Shown: piece after piece, positions 35,009-48,700 of the stretch
How the letters are laid out: each line of letters begins with the position of its first letter
Numbering within the stretch: the stretch's first letter is position 1
Origin: Homalodisca vitripennis
Taxonomy: Eukaryota > Arthropoda > Insecta > Hemiptera > Cicadellidae
Direction: 5' to 3'
Length of the DNA: 64,000 nt
Assembly (NCBI RefSeq): GCF_021130785.1
Contig: NC_060207.1
Span: 197,544,001 to 197,608,000 of the forward strand
The notes under the pieces: generated by a model
The model's input: only the letters and a program-made list of their open reading frames with translations
The model's database searches: none
What the model was told of the DNA's origin: nothing
Translations under genes and position numbers: made by a program

Positions 35009-38000
35009 ATTCCTAAGCTTCCTAAGTTACATGTAAGAGGAGAGTTTTGGGGGTATTATTGTAATTCACAGTAAAATGCTTTAAACTTTCCTAGTATCAA
35101 AACTCTGAATAAGATAAATAAAACATATGTATCTAAAAATTTTAGATGACTGGAAGGAAAATTTACTTTAATATCATAAATTATGTGCTATTCATAAAAA
35201 CACAGTTATGTTAAGTTACGATAAAACACATCATCGTATAAGTTAGTTCTCTCTAATTTTGGTATTATAAGTCTACATTGTAAATTGAAATACTATATTT
35301 ACAATAGTGATGTATATTGAACACGCATTTGACGTTTATGCATTATATATATGTAATAGACTCTGGCATAGATAGCGAATGTCACATATAGAATGTATGT
35401 CACATAAGGCCAAGATTGTGACACAGAACATGTCGTTGTCGGGTGGGATGAGTGGGGGATGTGAGTATAGGCTGTCACATGGAAGTTACGTGGACCTCCT
35501 TGTTTTCTTATTGTTACGCAGCAGATATATCGAGTTATGACCATTCACCGTAACATTACGTTTTCCTATATTGAATACCACCCTGAAAATATAATGAAAC
35601 GATATATGGAGAGGTTTTTTTTTACTACAATATGACATTCTAAGTATATCCTACTATTGCTATAAATTTAAACTTTTAAAATTGTAGCCGTAATGATTTT
35701 CAAAACTTAGCGAAGTCTATAACTTAAAGGAATCTACTAACTTAACTCTCTCTTACTGTTTATTTTTCCACACAGTATCTTGAGAGCAAAGTTACATTTA
35801 GACTTAATGCTTCCATAAAGCTTCATGTCTATCTAAGTAGCAACGAGTTCGATGATAGTTTATGTCCATTTATTAAAATTTAATTGAGCTTTATTAAACC
35901 TCAATCATTTTGTACTTCATTTCACCCCGCGTTCAATCATTTTGTAGGCAGGAACTTTTTCTTCTTTGTCTGCTAGGGGATTAAAAAGTTCTTGTCAATG
36001 TCCTTGCAGTACATATGAAGAATGTAATAATCTATGGAATTAAAATTTTGAATGCAAAATAAGCAAAGACTGGTGCGGGACACGTGTTGTAATTTATTAC
36101 GGCTTAGTATTAAAATCACTCAAAAAGTACAACGTAAAATAAAACAATATTACATTAACAACCGTGCTTAAATTAAATTAATTCGTTTCACAACTCTGAT
36201 GTTAGAGTGAGTTTACGTGGTAGTTAAATGGCTAACTTTTGTACACTTAAAAATACAAAACAAACCTCGACCCTAGTCTCTTAAAGTGTTAAAAGCAAAT
36301 AAGTCTACTCTTTGCATTAAAATTCGTCATGGAAGACTGCTTAACCTCCGAGGCCCATCTGCATAATTATTCTGCAAGTATTCGGTTTTAATTTCTTTTT
36401 TAATATTTTGAACGAGGGTTCCAAAATATTTTCATATCGAAAGATAAACGTAATCTAAGTTTTGAGGTTGAGTAGTAGAGAGAGCTTGACAGTTTTACCC
36501 AACCCATTTTTATAAATGCAGTTTCATTTCATTTTTCATTTTCAATCGATACTGATATATATAACGTAATATTGTTTGTCTGTATATTCGCGTGTCACTT
36601 GATTATTTAAAAATTACTATACCGACTGTATTAACATTTTAAAAGTTCTTTATTAAGATCCCTGGTTAAAATATAACAATTATTATACTTCAAAAACTCT
36701 TTCGGGCTATTTTCCACTGTTCTTGAAAGCTCCATTTTAAATAAATAATCAGATGGTACATATGTAAATGTAAAATCTTATGGTTAGTTAATTAAAGTAC
36801 CATTTAAAATTACGTTACCTTCATAGCATTAAAAGCATACAGCAAGTTTAAGATTAACATACATTTTTAATTTAACCTTTTTTTAATCAATGATGAGCAC
36901 ATAGGTTACCCAGATAATGAAACAGGAACTTTAAGTAAAAATATATTGTTGAACGTAAATATTTTTTGTATACTGTATTAAGTATTAGTACTTGATCATT
37001 AGTCTAATGCAAGATTTAAAAATATACTAGTGGTGTTTTATCAATTTGGCTTTTCACACCTATTACGGCAGAAAAGATATCTTATACCGAAACAACCAGC
37101 AACGGCCATAAATATATATTTTTGACTGCATTATTGGACCTCCACCCTTATATATATGTATATACATATTCTTAATCGAAATATTACCGCAAATTCAACT
37201 TCCGTTTCAATATTACAAAGAGATAATTATTATTCGTTACATTACAGGCGTGTTGACAAAGCTAAGAAGTTCGAATTTAGGATTCTTTCACAGAAGCCTA
37301 TAGTAGTGTAATCTTGAAATCATTTATCATGAATTTTAGGACAGAAATTTGAGTTATTTTCGTTACTTATAAACACCGTTAAAATCTCTGACTTGAGGGC
37401 CCCAAAACAATAAAATCTAGATTGGAATATTTTTCTGTGTTTTTAACGTAACTCTGGAGAGTATTGGATGCCATTTAAAATTAATATGGCAACTGAATTC
37501 CTTTTTTTAATAAGCAATTGAGTGCGAAAATTACGGTAATTACCAGTATACACTATTTTTGAAACACATACGTTAGTAAAGGAAAATCGGTTAGGAGCAG
37601 ACTAAAGTATACACCTAGATGAGCATACGTTAAAAACAGAGAGGTTTCCACTTATGATGGGTGAGGGGTGAGGAGGGATGACACTGGTGTACTAGGGGTG
37701 GAGTGTTGTGGTTGTCATAATAATGCAAACGTGCACAAGCGGGTGCTCTGGCCCTCTTGGCTGGCAGCGACTCGTGGGACTACATTTTAACAAAATATTT
37801 CACAATGGCAATCAATTTTTTTATTGTTGCGGTGAGACAGTTGTTTTGCAACAGTTAGTATTACAATCAAATGTCACTACAAGTAAGACAATTTATAACA
37901 GAAAATGTTGTAGTGAAAAATGTTACTAAATTGCATCCAAATATTATATTACATGAATTTTTTTTTAAACTTGCTTAGCTCTTAAACATACAGGATATTT

Positions 38001-38520
38001 ATCACCAGGATATTTCAGAACTGAATTATTCACGTTGAGAATGGTTTTGTGAATTAGAATTTTATTGAACGTAACGTCAACAAAGAATATATTTTATGTT
38101 TAGGAGGTTGTAGTGGTAGTTTATATATTTAACACCTGTATGTATAAGATGAAGTATTGATTTTTGTTTGTGTTCTGATGAAATAATATAAGTGGCCAAG
38201 TTGAGTAAATAACTTGATAAATAGTTAGTTAGAGGGTTCAATCACTTAATCATTTTACGTGTCGTTGTATGGATATTACTTCATTATGATATCACTACTT
38301 TTTATTGTTTAAACCTGTTAAAACCTAACTAATAAGTTTAATAAGTCAAAAAGTGTCTAGATTTATTGAATAAAAAACTTATATATATATAAAATAAAAG
38401 TGTAAGATTCAGACTGAGGTAAAATATTACCTTAAGTTATTTGAATACTTTAAGTTTTAAGGTTAATATAATAAAAAATTTTTTTTTAATATTTGTCGAG
38501 CTATGCATCAAGCATCATAT
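35009..38520. other. non-coding stretch with two G-rich patches
   Basis: Patches at about 35430-35470 (GTCGGGTGGGATGAGTGGGG) and 37650-37780 (GGGTGAGGGGTGAGGAGGGA, then a GC-rich GCTCTGGCCCTCTTGGCTGG block) stand out. The open frames crossing them (minus 35299-35544, plus 37708-37929) match no family I know. A 30-bp piece near 36985-37020 (TACTTGATCATTAGTCTAAT) resembles the duplicated block at the window's right end. Confidence 0.35.
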
Positions 38521-38530
38521 TGATCAAAAT

Positions 38531-39790
38531 AGAAAGTGAACTTTGGAAAGCAACATTGATTACATCTAAATACAATTTATTTGTTCTAAAAATAGAAAGT
38601 GAACTTTGGAAGGCAACATTGATTACATCTAAATACAATTTATTTGTTCTAAAAATAGAAAGTGAACTTTGGAAAGCAACATTGATTACATCTAAATACA
38701 ATTTATTTGTTCTAAAAATAGAAAGTGAACTTTGGAAAGCAACATTGATTACATCTAAATACAATTTATTTGTTCTAAAAATAGAAAGTGAACTTTGGAA
38801 AGCAACATTGATTACATCTAAATACAATTTATTTGTTCTAAAAATAGAAAGTGAACTTTGGAAAGCAACATTGGTTACATCTAAATACAATTTATTTGTT
38901 CTAAAAAATAGAAAGTTAACTTTGGAAGGCAACATTGATTACATCTAAATACAATTTATTTGTTCTAAAAATATAAAGTGAACTTTGGAAGGCAACATTG
39001 ATTACATCTAAATACAATTTATTTGTTCTAAAAATAGAAAGTGAACTTTGGAAGGCAACATTGATTACATCTAAATACAATTTAGTTGTTCTAAAAATAG
39101 AAAGTGAACTTTGGAAGGCAACATTGATTACATCTAAATACAATTTATTTGTTCTAAAAATAGAAAGTGAACTTTGGAAAGCAACATTGATTACATCTAA
39201 ATACAATTTATTTGTTCTAAAAATAGAAAGTGAACTTTGGAAGGCAACATTGATTACATCTAAATACAATTTAGTTGTTCTAAAAATAGAAAGTGAACTT
39301 TGGAAGGCAACATTGATTACATCTAAATACAATTTATTTGTTCTAAAAATATAAAGTGAACTTTGGAAAGCAACATTGATTACATCTAAATACAATTTAT
39401 TTGTTCTAAATATAGAAAGTGAACTTTGGAAGGCAACATTGATTACATCTAAATACAATGTATTTGTTCTAAAAATAGAAAGTGAACTTTGGAAGGCAAC
39501 ATTGATTACATCTAAATACAATGTATTTGTTCTAAAAATAGAAAGTGCACTTTGGAAGGCAACATTGATTACATCAACATACAAAATATTTGTTCTAAAA
39601 ATAGAAAGTTAACTTTGGAAGGCAACATTGATTACATCTAAATACAATTTATTTGTTCTAAAAATAGAAAGTGAACTTTGGAAGGCAACATTGATTACAT
39701 CAAAATACAATTTATTTGTTTTAAAAATAGAAAGTGAACTTATTAAGGCAACATTGATTACATCAACATACAAAATATTTGCTCTAATTT
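38531..39790 (+). repeat. 63-bp tandem array, 20 copies, open on both strands
   Basis: Units begin at 38531 and recur every 63 bp (one 64-bp step at 38846-38910, from an extra A) to 39729, twenty in all. Each unit begins GAAAGTGAACTTTGGAA and ends in a TTTATTTGTTCTAAAAATA block. As 63 is 21 codons, the array is open as a 21-residue repeat on plus (ESELWKATLITSKYNL core) and on minus (NKLYLDVINVAFQSSL core). The extra A shifts frame, ATA-to-TAA changes break it, and no promoter or unique coding flank is visible, so I treat it as a minisatellite and not a gene. Substitutions are few (A/G at one site, T/G at another), indicating recent homogenisation. Confidence 0.97.
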
Positions 39791-39829
39791 ATAAACCTTT
39801 CCCAGTAATGGGGTAGTGACAAAAAATTA

Positions 39830-42275
39830 CTCCTTTGACAGTTAAAATGGATATGATTTTAGGGTAAAATCTAAAAGGCCTTTCCTGGCCTTAAGGGTTA
39901 AAGTGAAAGAAACAAAAGTCCGCTGAAAATACAACTCTCCTTGTACTAAATATTGTAAAAAAATCATATTCTATATGATAGTGAACTCCCAAAACACACA
40001 TTAAAACTTAAATGTTAATTCGTCTTAAAGTACGGATTAAGTAGTAAATCATACAAGTAAGCTTTGCCTGCCTTCAAAATAAAGCCATTATATCCCGGAG
40101 AGATAGAGTTCAACAAATTGAGACGCAGTTTGATAAAGTTTGAAATCTTTGTGAACTTTACTGATTATAAGAGCTTTCTATTGAATACAAAATGGTGGAA
40201 ATTGTTCATCTTAAATTGTTGTCTGTTAATATTTAATTAAAAATAAATAATACGAGTAATTCACAAAAATTAAATTTTAAGTTGTATGTTCTATTGCTAT
40301 GTTATTGTTTTATGTTAATTATGTAAGTAATAAATAAATGAAAATGTACTGAATTTAGTTATTTTCTAAAAGTTTTATATCCTTAGGAATGGTTAAGATA
40401 AAATTGGGTAAAATATCACTATGAAAACTTATATCGGCAAGCCAAGATAATACACAGTTTATAGAATTAGTATGGGGTGAGGATCTTCTAAAAATATTTG
40501 TCTATTATCGTATGTCGTGAGTTACACTTTTGTAGAAGGTACATCCTCAGACGGAATTAAATATTTTTAGAATTTAACTCCTAAAAGTATAGCTTAGAAA
40601 CACAATGCATCTTTAACAACTGTATCTAGGTCAACTATTCTTATCATTCATCTTATGCACTATAGCATATTATAGCACTGCTTTACAGCACAACTGTTTA
40701 TCGCCTCTTGTTTGAAATTAATTTTATTATTATTATTTATATTTTATAATAGTCTTTTATCTATTTCTGATGATTTCTATCACATATCAGATACAAGCCT
40801 AATATTTTACAGTTTAATGGACACACTTTATCAAGAACTCTACATACGACAGCTAAAAAATTCCCTAAGCATCAGAATCAAAATAAATACAAACTTAAAT
40901 ATTTTTTTAACGTTTTAAAATTATTTATAGCTTAAAAATTCATTTTATATTCAACAAAAATTTGGTGAAATGGGGTAACCACATCCTTAAATCTTCAACT
41001 ACTCTTCCTAAACTAGTATACGATGACCATCTGATAGGCGGCATAACATGTCCAACACCACCGTGACCAATAAAAAGTAAATAAGTATGTTATAAAAGAA
41101 AAAAGTTCTTTATACGAATATTTATATGATTATTTGAACATTAAAAAGCCAATTTTAATAATAAATAGTGTATTTAACAAATGTTGTATTAATTTATAAC
41201 AGGTTTATTTTTGTTTTGTTTTTAAAAATGTACCAGGAAAGTCCTGCCAGTTGAAAAAGGTCTAATATATCCATAAATTATATTTTTCTTAGTTAGGAAA
41301 TGTAAGTGGGCCAACTCAGCATTATAAAATTAAGGCATGTATTGATCACCCACAATCAAAGAGTGTAGCTCTTAAAGCTACTGGAGAGACATTGTTATGA
41401 GATGATATAATGGAAGCGTACTAGTGAACTAAGGATATCTGTAAGTTAGAAAGTTCTCGGTTATACAAAGATCTAAATGGGTGTGATGCACCTTTGTGAA
41501 ATACCTTTTGACAAGTTCATCAGATTTACAGTATAACAGGAATTTTATAAAATTTAAGCAAACATAACAGGAAATGAGTTTGGTATTTATAATTTTACTT
41601 TGAATTCTTCTATAACAAGAAATCATAAAGTTTTAATGCGTCGTTCCATAGGAAGTCCCTGTAATTGTTTTATGAGACAGATAGTTGAGTTTGATTTATT
41701 TTTAGAAAATCTCATTGTTATACGAGAAAACGGTTAAATAAATTATATGAATGGAAAAATAAAGCATATGGCAGAATGTAGGAAAGAGAGTAGAGATATC
41801 ACTGACGATATGTTCAAGCCGGATATTTGATCTGATAATGGCGTCAATCCAGAAGGTGATATCATCTGCAACCCCGCGCCACGGCGCTCAGTGTTTGCTG
41901 CTGAGCAGAGCCTGAAATAATATTGGAACAGTGCCGGTTAGTAGTGACGCTTTTAAACATAATTTTTACTCCTTTTCCATACTTTCAATTAATTTTATTA
42001 ATGTAAACTAATAATAATTAGAAGCTATCCTGTAACTGTAATATAATTAAATACTTTTATTATCACATAAAGTTACATATTTATAGCAATGTTATAGTAA
42101 CAGGTGAATTAGTAAATAATACTGGCTTTAAACTAAATAATAAGTTTATTCCATTTCCTAAACCATGTTTATAATATGCTTAATAAACAGTTATTTCGTA
42201 ATAAACCACACACAAATGCTTTAAAATATAATTGAAACCTATAAAAGGCTTAACAATGGAACTGTAACACTAGGC
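39830..42275. other. non-coding stretch
   Basis: AT-rich, with one GC-rich patch at about 41860-41930 (CCCCGCGCCACGGCGCTCAG). No family, RNA gene or array recognised. Confidence 0.4.
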
Positions 42276-42302
42276 TAAATATATATATATATATATATAT
42301 AT

Positions 42303-42319
42303 CATTTTTGTATTTAACA

Positions 42320-42365
<46 letters not shown>

Positions 42366-42382
42366 TGCAAAATACAAAAATG
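42303..42382. repeat. inverted repeat with TA microsatellite loop
   Basis: Arms 42303-42324 and 42361-42382 match 20 of 22 bp in inverse orientation (CATTTTTGTATTT against AAATACAAAAATG at the outer ends). A TA tract fills the loop and extends the pairing. A second TA tract lies just outside at 42282-42302. Confidence 0.7.
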
Positions 42383-42526
42383 TTATGTAGAAAATTGTAA
42401 TCTAAAAGGGGCATTTATAATAATTTAATAAAATCAATAAGGAAGAAATTAAATATTCGAACGTAATAATCAAATAGTGATATAATAAATTTTGATATAC
42501 AATTATGTAAAGGAGAAATTAAATTT

Positions 42527-42625
42527 AAAAAAAGTCAATATTCAAAACTGGTTTCACCAATTCATATTAAAATTAAGTAACTTAAATGAATTTTATATTT
42601 TAACCTAAGCAAATATATAAGTCAA

Positions 42626-42683
<58 letters not shown>

Positions 42684-42742
42684 AGTTACTTAATTTTAAT
42701 ATGAATTATCCAGGTGAAACCAGTTTTGAATGTTGATTTTTT
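42527..42742. mobile_element. foldback unit of about 216 bp with TA-tract centre
   Basis: The left arm (42527-42586) and right arm (42680-42742) are inverted copies of about 60 bp, nearly perfect apart from a short insertion near GAATTATCCAGG. Paired landmarks are TTCAAAACTGGTTTCACC against GGTGAAACCAGTTTTGAA, and TTAAAATTAAGTAACTTAAA against its complement. A TA microsatellite of about 50 bp forms the centre. The structure fits a MITE/foldback element whose middle became a microsatellite. A TTATTA repeat and another TA tract (42802-42829) follow. Confidence 0.7.
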
Positions 42743-42797
42743 ATTATTATTATTATTATTATATTATTTTTTATATAATACACAATTGTCATTAATA

Positions 42798-42829
<32 letters not shown>

Positions 42830-42839
42830 AATATTTAAT

Positions 42840-44630
42840 ATTTAATTGTTATTAATAATTATATTAGATATTAACAAATAAGGAAATATTTAATTACCTT
42901 AACAACTATTCGCTATATAGCTAAACTTCAGGAAATGTCGAAAAAAACTTAACCAAAAAAATTATCTTTGTTTCAGTAGAATAATTGTGTAACTTGTGGC
43001 ATTACAGAAAGTGCATTATAAAGAAAATCATTGTCCTTGGGAAATGAACCTGCATAGAGTATGATGCCTGTGTGCCACGAGTTGCTCTTGGTTTAGTTAA
43101 TAACAGAGTATAAGTTATTAAATTAAATAAATACATAACGAAGGAGGTAAACATTTTATAAATTTAATTTGCCAGTGTTAAATGGTGAAGTTTTATCAGT
43201 TTATAATAGGATATGTAAGCAAAAAGGATAACGAGATTGTGTGAGGTAAAACCGAACTGGCTTAGTAATAACGGATGATAAAGGAGTGGTCGTACACAGG
43301 TCAAACTATCTGCCCGTAGTTGTAGACAGCACTGCCCTGCATTCTCTATGGACAATGAAAAAACTAAATAAATGTCACAAAAAACATATTTGTAAACTGT
43401 TTACTGATATTTATAAAAAGTGCATCTGCCACGTATTAAAAGTTGGCGTTGGTGAATTTCGATTCAGTGGTGAGCATTCTGTATATGTAATTGAAAAATA
43501 TCATTTTTCGCAATTACGCAATGTTGGCATAGTCAAATATTGCAAAGTAGCAACTTGACGAAACCTAGAGTCAGGATGATGGAGTACACTCATGAAAACT
43601 TTAGATTTATTGACTTAGGAATTTCTAACAGCTATCAAGAGTTTGAGAAACTTTGCTACCTAATTAACCAACATATCAATTAAGGGAATCTGCTCTGCTC
43701 AATGTGTAACATACACAATAAGTGCGGACTCAAAGTTTTACCAGTTTAATTTTAGAACGTGCCGAATCAGATCAAGATCCTAATAGGAGTCCAAAATAGT
43801 TTTTAAATTTATGAAAATTCAACATAGATATATGTTAGGGGTAATTCTCGCATATTTACACCTCTTTAAATATACTATAAAAGTAAAAGTAAATTTTATC
43901 GGCTACCATTTCAGTTTTAGTCATTAAAAACATGAGTTATGCTCTAAACATTATAATCGATTGGTACAGAGGGGTCTCATTTTAAATATATGATCAATAC
44001 AATTGTAATAGTTTTTATCGTTTTTAATTATGCTTACGTGACAACTGTCATAACTGTTTTTAAGTTTTCTGTTTTAAAATTTAAGTAAACAGTTTAAAAT
44101 TTTATAATGATTATAGTATTACAACCGTTTAACTTAGTCTTGAGGATTGGTATCCAATTTTAAAAAATAAAAAATTAAAAAAGTTAATTTATGGCAATAA
44201 AACTTAAAAATACATTTATATTTATAAACAAAACTGTTTATATATTATTGTTGGTTATGTACATGTTTATGTACACATTTAGTTCTATCAATACTTGCAT
44301 AATCCTACACGAAGAAAGAAAATTTATCACTATTGTTATGTAATAATTTATTGAAAGATATAATTATGTGTATCTATCTAAAACTACTTTTATAACATTA
44401 ACCTCCAGACATAAAAATATTAACTAACAATGTTTCGTTTTACTAAAATATCAAGTCCTATTAATAATTATTTGAAATAATATAAAATAAAAAGTATTTC
44501 CTTATAGAGTTCACACTGCTTGCATTTAGAAAAGTATTATTAAACGCAACAATTCTTATAACATATGACATTATGATGAATATATTTATATATCAATATA
44601 CAACTGTTCTAACCTCTATATAAAATTATG
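42840..44630. other. no supported gene; one unassigned open frame
   Basis: The plus frame 43286-43558 (90 codons, Cys/His/Lys-rich in its middle: CHKKHICKLF, KKCICHVL) matches no family that I recognise and has no supporting context. The rest is AT-rich. Confidence 0.3.
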
Positions 44631-44639
44631 AGGCACACT

Positions 44640-46360
44640 CTCATTTAACGGTTATCGCAGGGCCCCTTTCCCTCCTAACTGGAATGTTGCCCTTGCAATA
44701 AAGTACAATCCTAACTAGTCTCTTGGGCGATCCCCATGGCTGTAGCCGGTAACGACCAAGTAATATCGGGTAACGAGCTTCCCTGTAGCTCTCTTGGCAT
44801 ACAGCGCTGCAGTCTTATCCACTTCACACCGGTAAACTATACCATAAAGTACGATCGTAACTAGACTCATGGGCAATCCCCATGGCAGTACCTGGTAACG
44901 ACGAATTAATATCCATTTCACACAGTTAAACCATACAACAAAGTTCAATTTTAACTGTTCTCGTTGCCGATCCCTACAGCTCTAGAAAGTAATGACCGAA
45001 CATTATCAGGTAACGAGCTTCCCTATAGCTCTCTTACCATACAGGCTTGCAGTCTTATCCACGTCACACCGTTTAACATTACAACAAAGTTAAACTGTAA
45101 CTGGTCTCTTGGGCGATCCCCACGGCTCTAGACAGTAATGAGCGAACATTATCGGGTAACGATCTTGGCAAACAGCACTGCAGTCTTATCCCCTTCACAC
45201 TAGTAAAGCTTAAAACAAAGTTCAACTGTCACTGGGCGATCCCCACGACTCTAGACAGTAATGACCGAGCATTATCGGGTAACGAGCTTCCTCGTAGTTC
45301 TCTTGCCACAAAGAGCTTCAATCTTATCCACTTCACACCAGTAAACCTTACAAAAAAGTTCAACTGTAACTGGTCTCGTGGGCGATCCCCACGGCTCTAG
45401 ACAGTAATGAGCGAACATTATCGCGGAACGAACTTCCCTGTAGCTGTCCTGGCATACAGCGCTGCAGTCTTATCCACTTCACACCAGTAAACCTTACAAC
45501 AAAGTTCAACTGTAACTGGTCTTGTGGACGATCCCCACGGCTCTAGACAGTAATGACCGAACATTATCAGGTAACGAGCTTCCCTGTAGCTCTCCTGGCA
45601 TACAGCGCTGCAGTCTTGTCTACTTCACACCGTTAAACCTTACAACAAAGTTCAACTGTAACTGGTCTCGTGGGTGATCCCCACTGCTCTAGACAGTAAT
45701 GAGCGAACATTATCGGGTAACGAGCTTCCCTGTAGCTCTCCTGGCATACAGCGCTGCAGTCTTGTCTACTTCGCACCGTAAACCTTACAACAAAGTTCAA
45801 TTGTAACTGGTCTCGTGGGTGATCCCCACGGCTCTAGACAGTAATGAGCGAACATTATCGGGTAACGAGCTTCCCTGTAGCTCTCCTGGCATACAGCGCT
45901 GCAGTCTTGTCTACTTCGCACCGTTAAACCTTACAACAAAGTTCAATTGTAACTGGTCTCGTGGGTGATGCCCACTGCTCTAGACAGTAATGAGCGAACA
46001 TTATCGGGTAACGAGCTTCCCTGTAGCTCTCTTGTCATACAGCGCTTCGATCTTGTCTATTTCATACTGGTAAACCTTACAACAAATTTCAGCTGTAACT
46101 GGTCTCGTGGACGATCCCCACGGCTCTAGACAGTAATGACCGAACATTATCGGGTAAGAGCTTCCCTGTAGCTCTCCTGGCATACAGCGCTGCAGTCTTG
46201 TCTACTTCACACCGTTAAACCTTACAACAAAGTTCAATTGTAACTGGTCTCGTGGGTGATGCCCACTGCTCTAGACAGTAATAACCGAGCATTATCGGGT
46301 AACGAGCTTCCCTTTAGCTCTCTTGGCATAATGTGCTGCAGTCTTATCCATTACCCATTG
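44640..46360. repeat. satellite-like array, ~146-bp unit, about 11 copies
   Basis: The landmark GGGTAACGAGCTTCC (or variants) recurs at about 44768, 45008, 45154, 45276, 45422, 45568, 45714, 45859, 46005, 46151 and 46297. Most steps are 145-146 bp, with one short (122) and one long (about 240, a degraded extra unit). Each unit also has GCTCTAGACAGTAATGA, ACAGCGCTGCAGTCTT and CTTACAACAAAGTTCAA. The G+C content is above that of the flanks. Central units are most alike and edge units more diverged, as expected for unequal crossing-over. Minus-strand frames in it are by-products. Confidence 0.93.
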
Positions 46361-46379
46361 TTAAACTGCTTTGATTGCG

Positions 46380-48400
46380 TTCGCTTTTCATGAAACCTTT
46401 GAAATTATTAATGGAAATCCTTACTAGGTTATATGATGATATGATGATAGCTTATAATGATCATAAAACATTTAACTCTGACTTACCTCTTTTGTTATAT
46501 TCCCAAAAGTAGCGGAGGTATCCAAATCAGAGTAGCAATAAAAATCCAGTTTTCTTCAACATTTCCAATTTTCATTGTAGAATTTACTTTGGTGTACATT
46601 CCTTATCCAGAGATATAGCGTGTTTCTGCATATATTTTTGAAGATGTGTGGATCTGTATTGTATTAAAAAGTATAAATCGAATTCAGTAACTATATTAGT
46701 ACACTTAACTGTATTAAAAGAATAATTAAAAGAGTCCCCACTTAATAACAACATTTAATTTTCTAATATGTGAATATCTGTAACTTTTCAGTTTTATGAA
46801 ACCAGTAATTTAGATTTAATCATTTAGTTTGTTAGTATGAGAAACATTAATTTTCTATACAATGCTATTGTTCTTTATTTTGTAAATTTTTCGATACATC
46901 TCAATGTACATTTTAGGTAATTTATTCAAAAAATGTTTCCGTTAAAATATACATTTTGAAAGAGCAATAAACTAGGTTACCTCATTCGTTAATACATTAT
47001 GACTAAGTAATTGATAACACTAATTAAATTTATGTCCTGTCCTGATGTGGTCACTTTAATCAGCACCGACCATCCAATATGCTCCCATTCATGTTGTAAT
47101 AGCTCCGTAATCAACCACTTGGAGTGGAGGCCTAATGTTTCAAATATTAATGCTTGTTATGGTGTACATCGATATTCTGGCTGTAATTCTGTACATTGGG
47201 AAATCATCATAGGCAATAACGGACTGATTAGTTGTGTCCACTATAGATTTCACCTCAGAAGTATAAAAACTGTAAGTACTTTATAATGTAGAACCTTAGT
47301 GTCCTTAGGCCTAAATAAAACTATCATGTTGTCCAAATGTTAATGGTTAAATCTTGATAAACATTTAAAGCACAACAATAAATCTAATTGAATAAATCCG
47401 TGCATGAGCACTTCTGGTTCTAATGAATTATATTTTCGATGCCAACGTTAAGTTGGTTTTGTTGCCGCAATGAATTAAATGGGTAAAATGTGTATATTTA
47501 TGGTCATTTTAATTTGCTATGGTCTTAGTGTTTATGTCTCAGTTAATTTTGCTTATTTATATTTTGTTAATTTTTGCTTTCATATATAAACAAATCTAAG
47601 AAGCACTTTAGTAAAAAACAACTAGAATGGGTTTTAAATTAGTCTTTAAAGTTTTAGAAAGCTTAATAATTAATTTATGTTTTATATTTCATGCATATTT
47701 CCCAAGCACTACGTACGTAATATTTGTTAAAGTGCATAATAAAATTTATGTATTTGCTAAATGTATACTGTTAAGACTATAAGATATGAAAACAAATATA
47801 TAATACTAATTAAAGTAATTAAACATATTTTTGTTCTCTCATTCAACAACATTTATACACATCGGTTTATTACATATAACAGGGTCTTTCAATGTATAAA
47901 TGTTGTTTGCCCTAATAGGTTTATTTTGAGTGTTTTAACAATTGTAGAAATTACTAAGGCGTAGCCCGGTGAGATTTTTGAAATGGAAATATGCCCGTAT
48001 GTTAATCAAGGTTCCTAAGAATGTCATTGTATGATTTCAGTACAATCGGTCCAGTAGATTTTACGTGATTAGGTAGGACAAAAAACAGAAGGACATAATT
48101 TACATAATAGTATGAATTAATGTGGCAACGTAATTGCCATACCAGTAACATTACTTTTTTGTTACAGTATATATTAAGTTACAAAATACTAGCATCTTGT
48201 AAATTTATTATGATATTCCTGCGGATATATTATTTGTAATTTTCTAAAACTGGCTATTTAATACACTTGATTATTCAATAATTAAATAACACGACGATAA
48301 TCAGTTACTTTTTGAAGTTTACAGATACTTTTCGTCTCTTACATCAGTGTTAACATTTCACGGTTAAGAGTAATATATCCTTATAGGCAATTTGTCAGAT
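46380..48400. other. no supported gene
   Basis: The open frames 47011-47286 and 47761-47964 (plus) match no family, and the remainder is AT-rich. Confidence 0.4.
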
Positions 48401-48700
48401 TAAGTAACTGGATGCTGCTACACAATAACCTCCCCAAAATGTCTCATCTAAAGTATCCAGGAACAAGACAAAACCGGAATGTTTCCTATACACGGATTAG
48501 CTCTCTGCCGAGATCTAAGGGAGATACAAAGAGAAGTGGCTAATGCCAGCAATCAGAGCAACTGGAGTGGTCGGTCCCTTGTGAGGTTGTGGTAGAGTTG
48601 ATGCCAGACCTTGTTAACATGGCCATTACATGGACGACATAGCCTGAATATGGTAGGCAATCTCCACTCACACCGGCATGTACCACCCTTTCAACTTTGA
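48400..48700 (+). repeat. dispersed repeat copy (CCCTTGTGAGGTTGTGG type)
   Basis: Contains GTCCCTTGTGAGGTTGTGG, CTTGTTAACATGGCCATTAC and ATGGACGACATAGCCTG. The same order appears at 57478-57570, and the second half appears on the minus strand at 55475-55625 (GTTAACCCCATCATTACATG, GTCGACATGCGGCAG). Class unknown. Confidence 0.45.

Noticed and set aside
38493..39816. Repeat-protein genes on both strands
   Set aside because: Frames arise because the unit is 63 bp. They are broken by a 1-bp insertion and stops, and no start, promoter or unique domain flanks them.
47011..47286. 91-codon Cys-rich frame
   Set aside because: No spacing pattern of a known zinc or disulphide domain and no supporting context.
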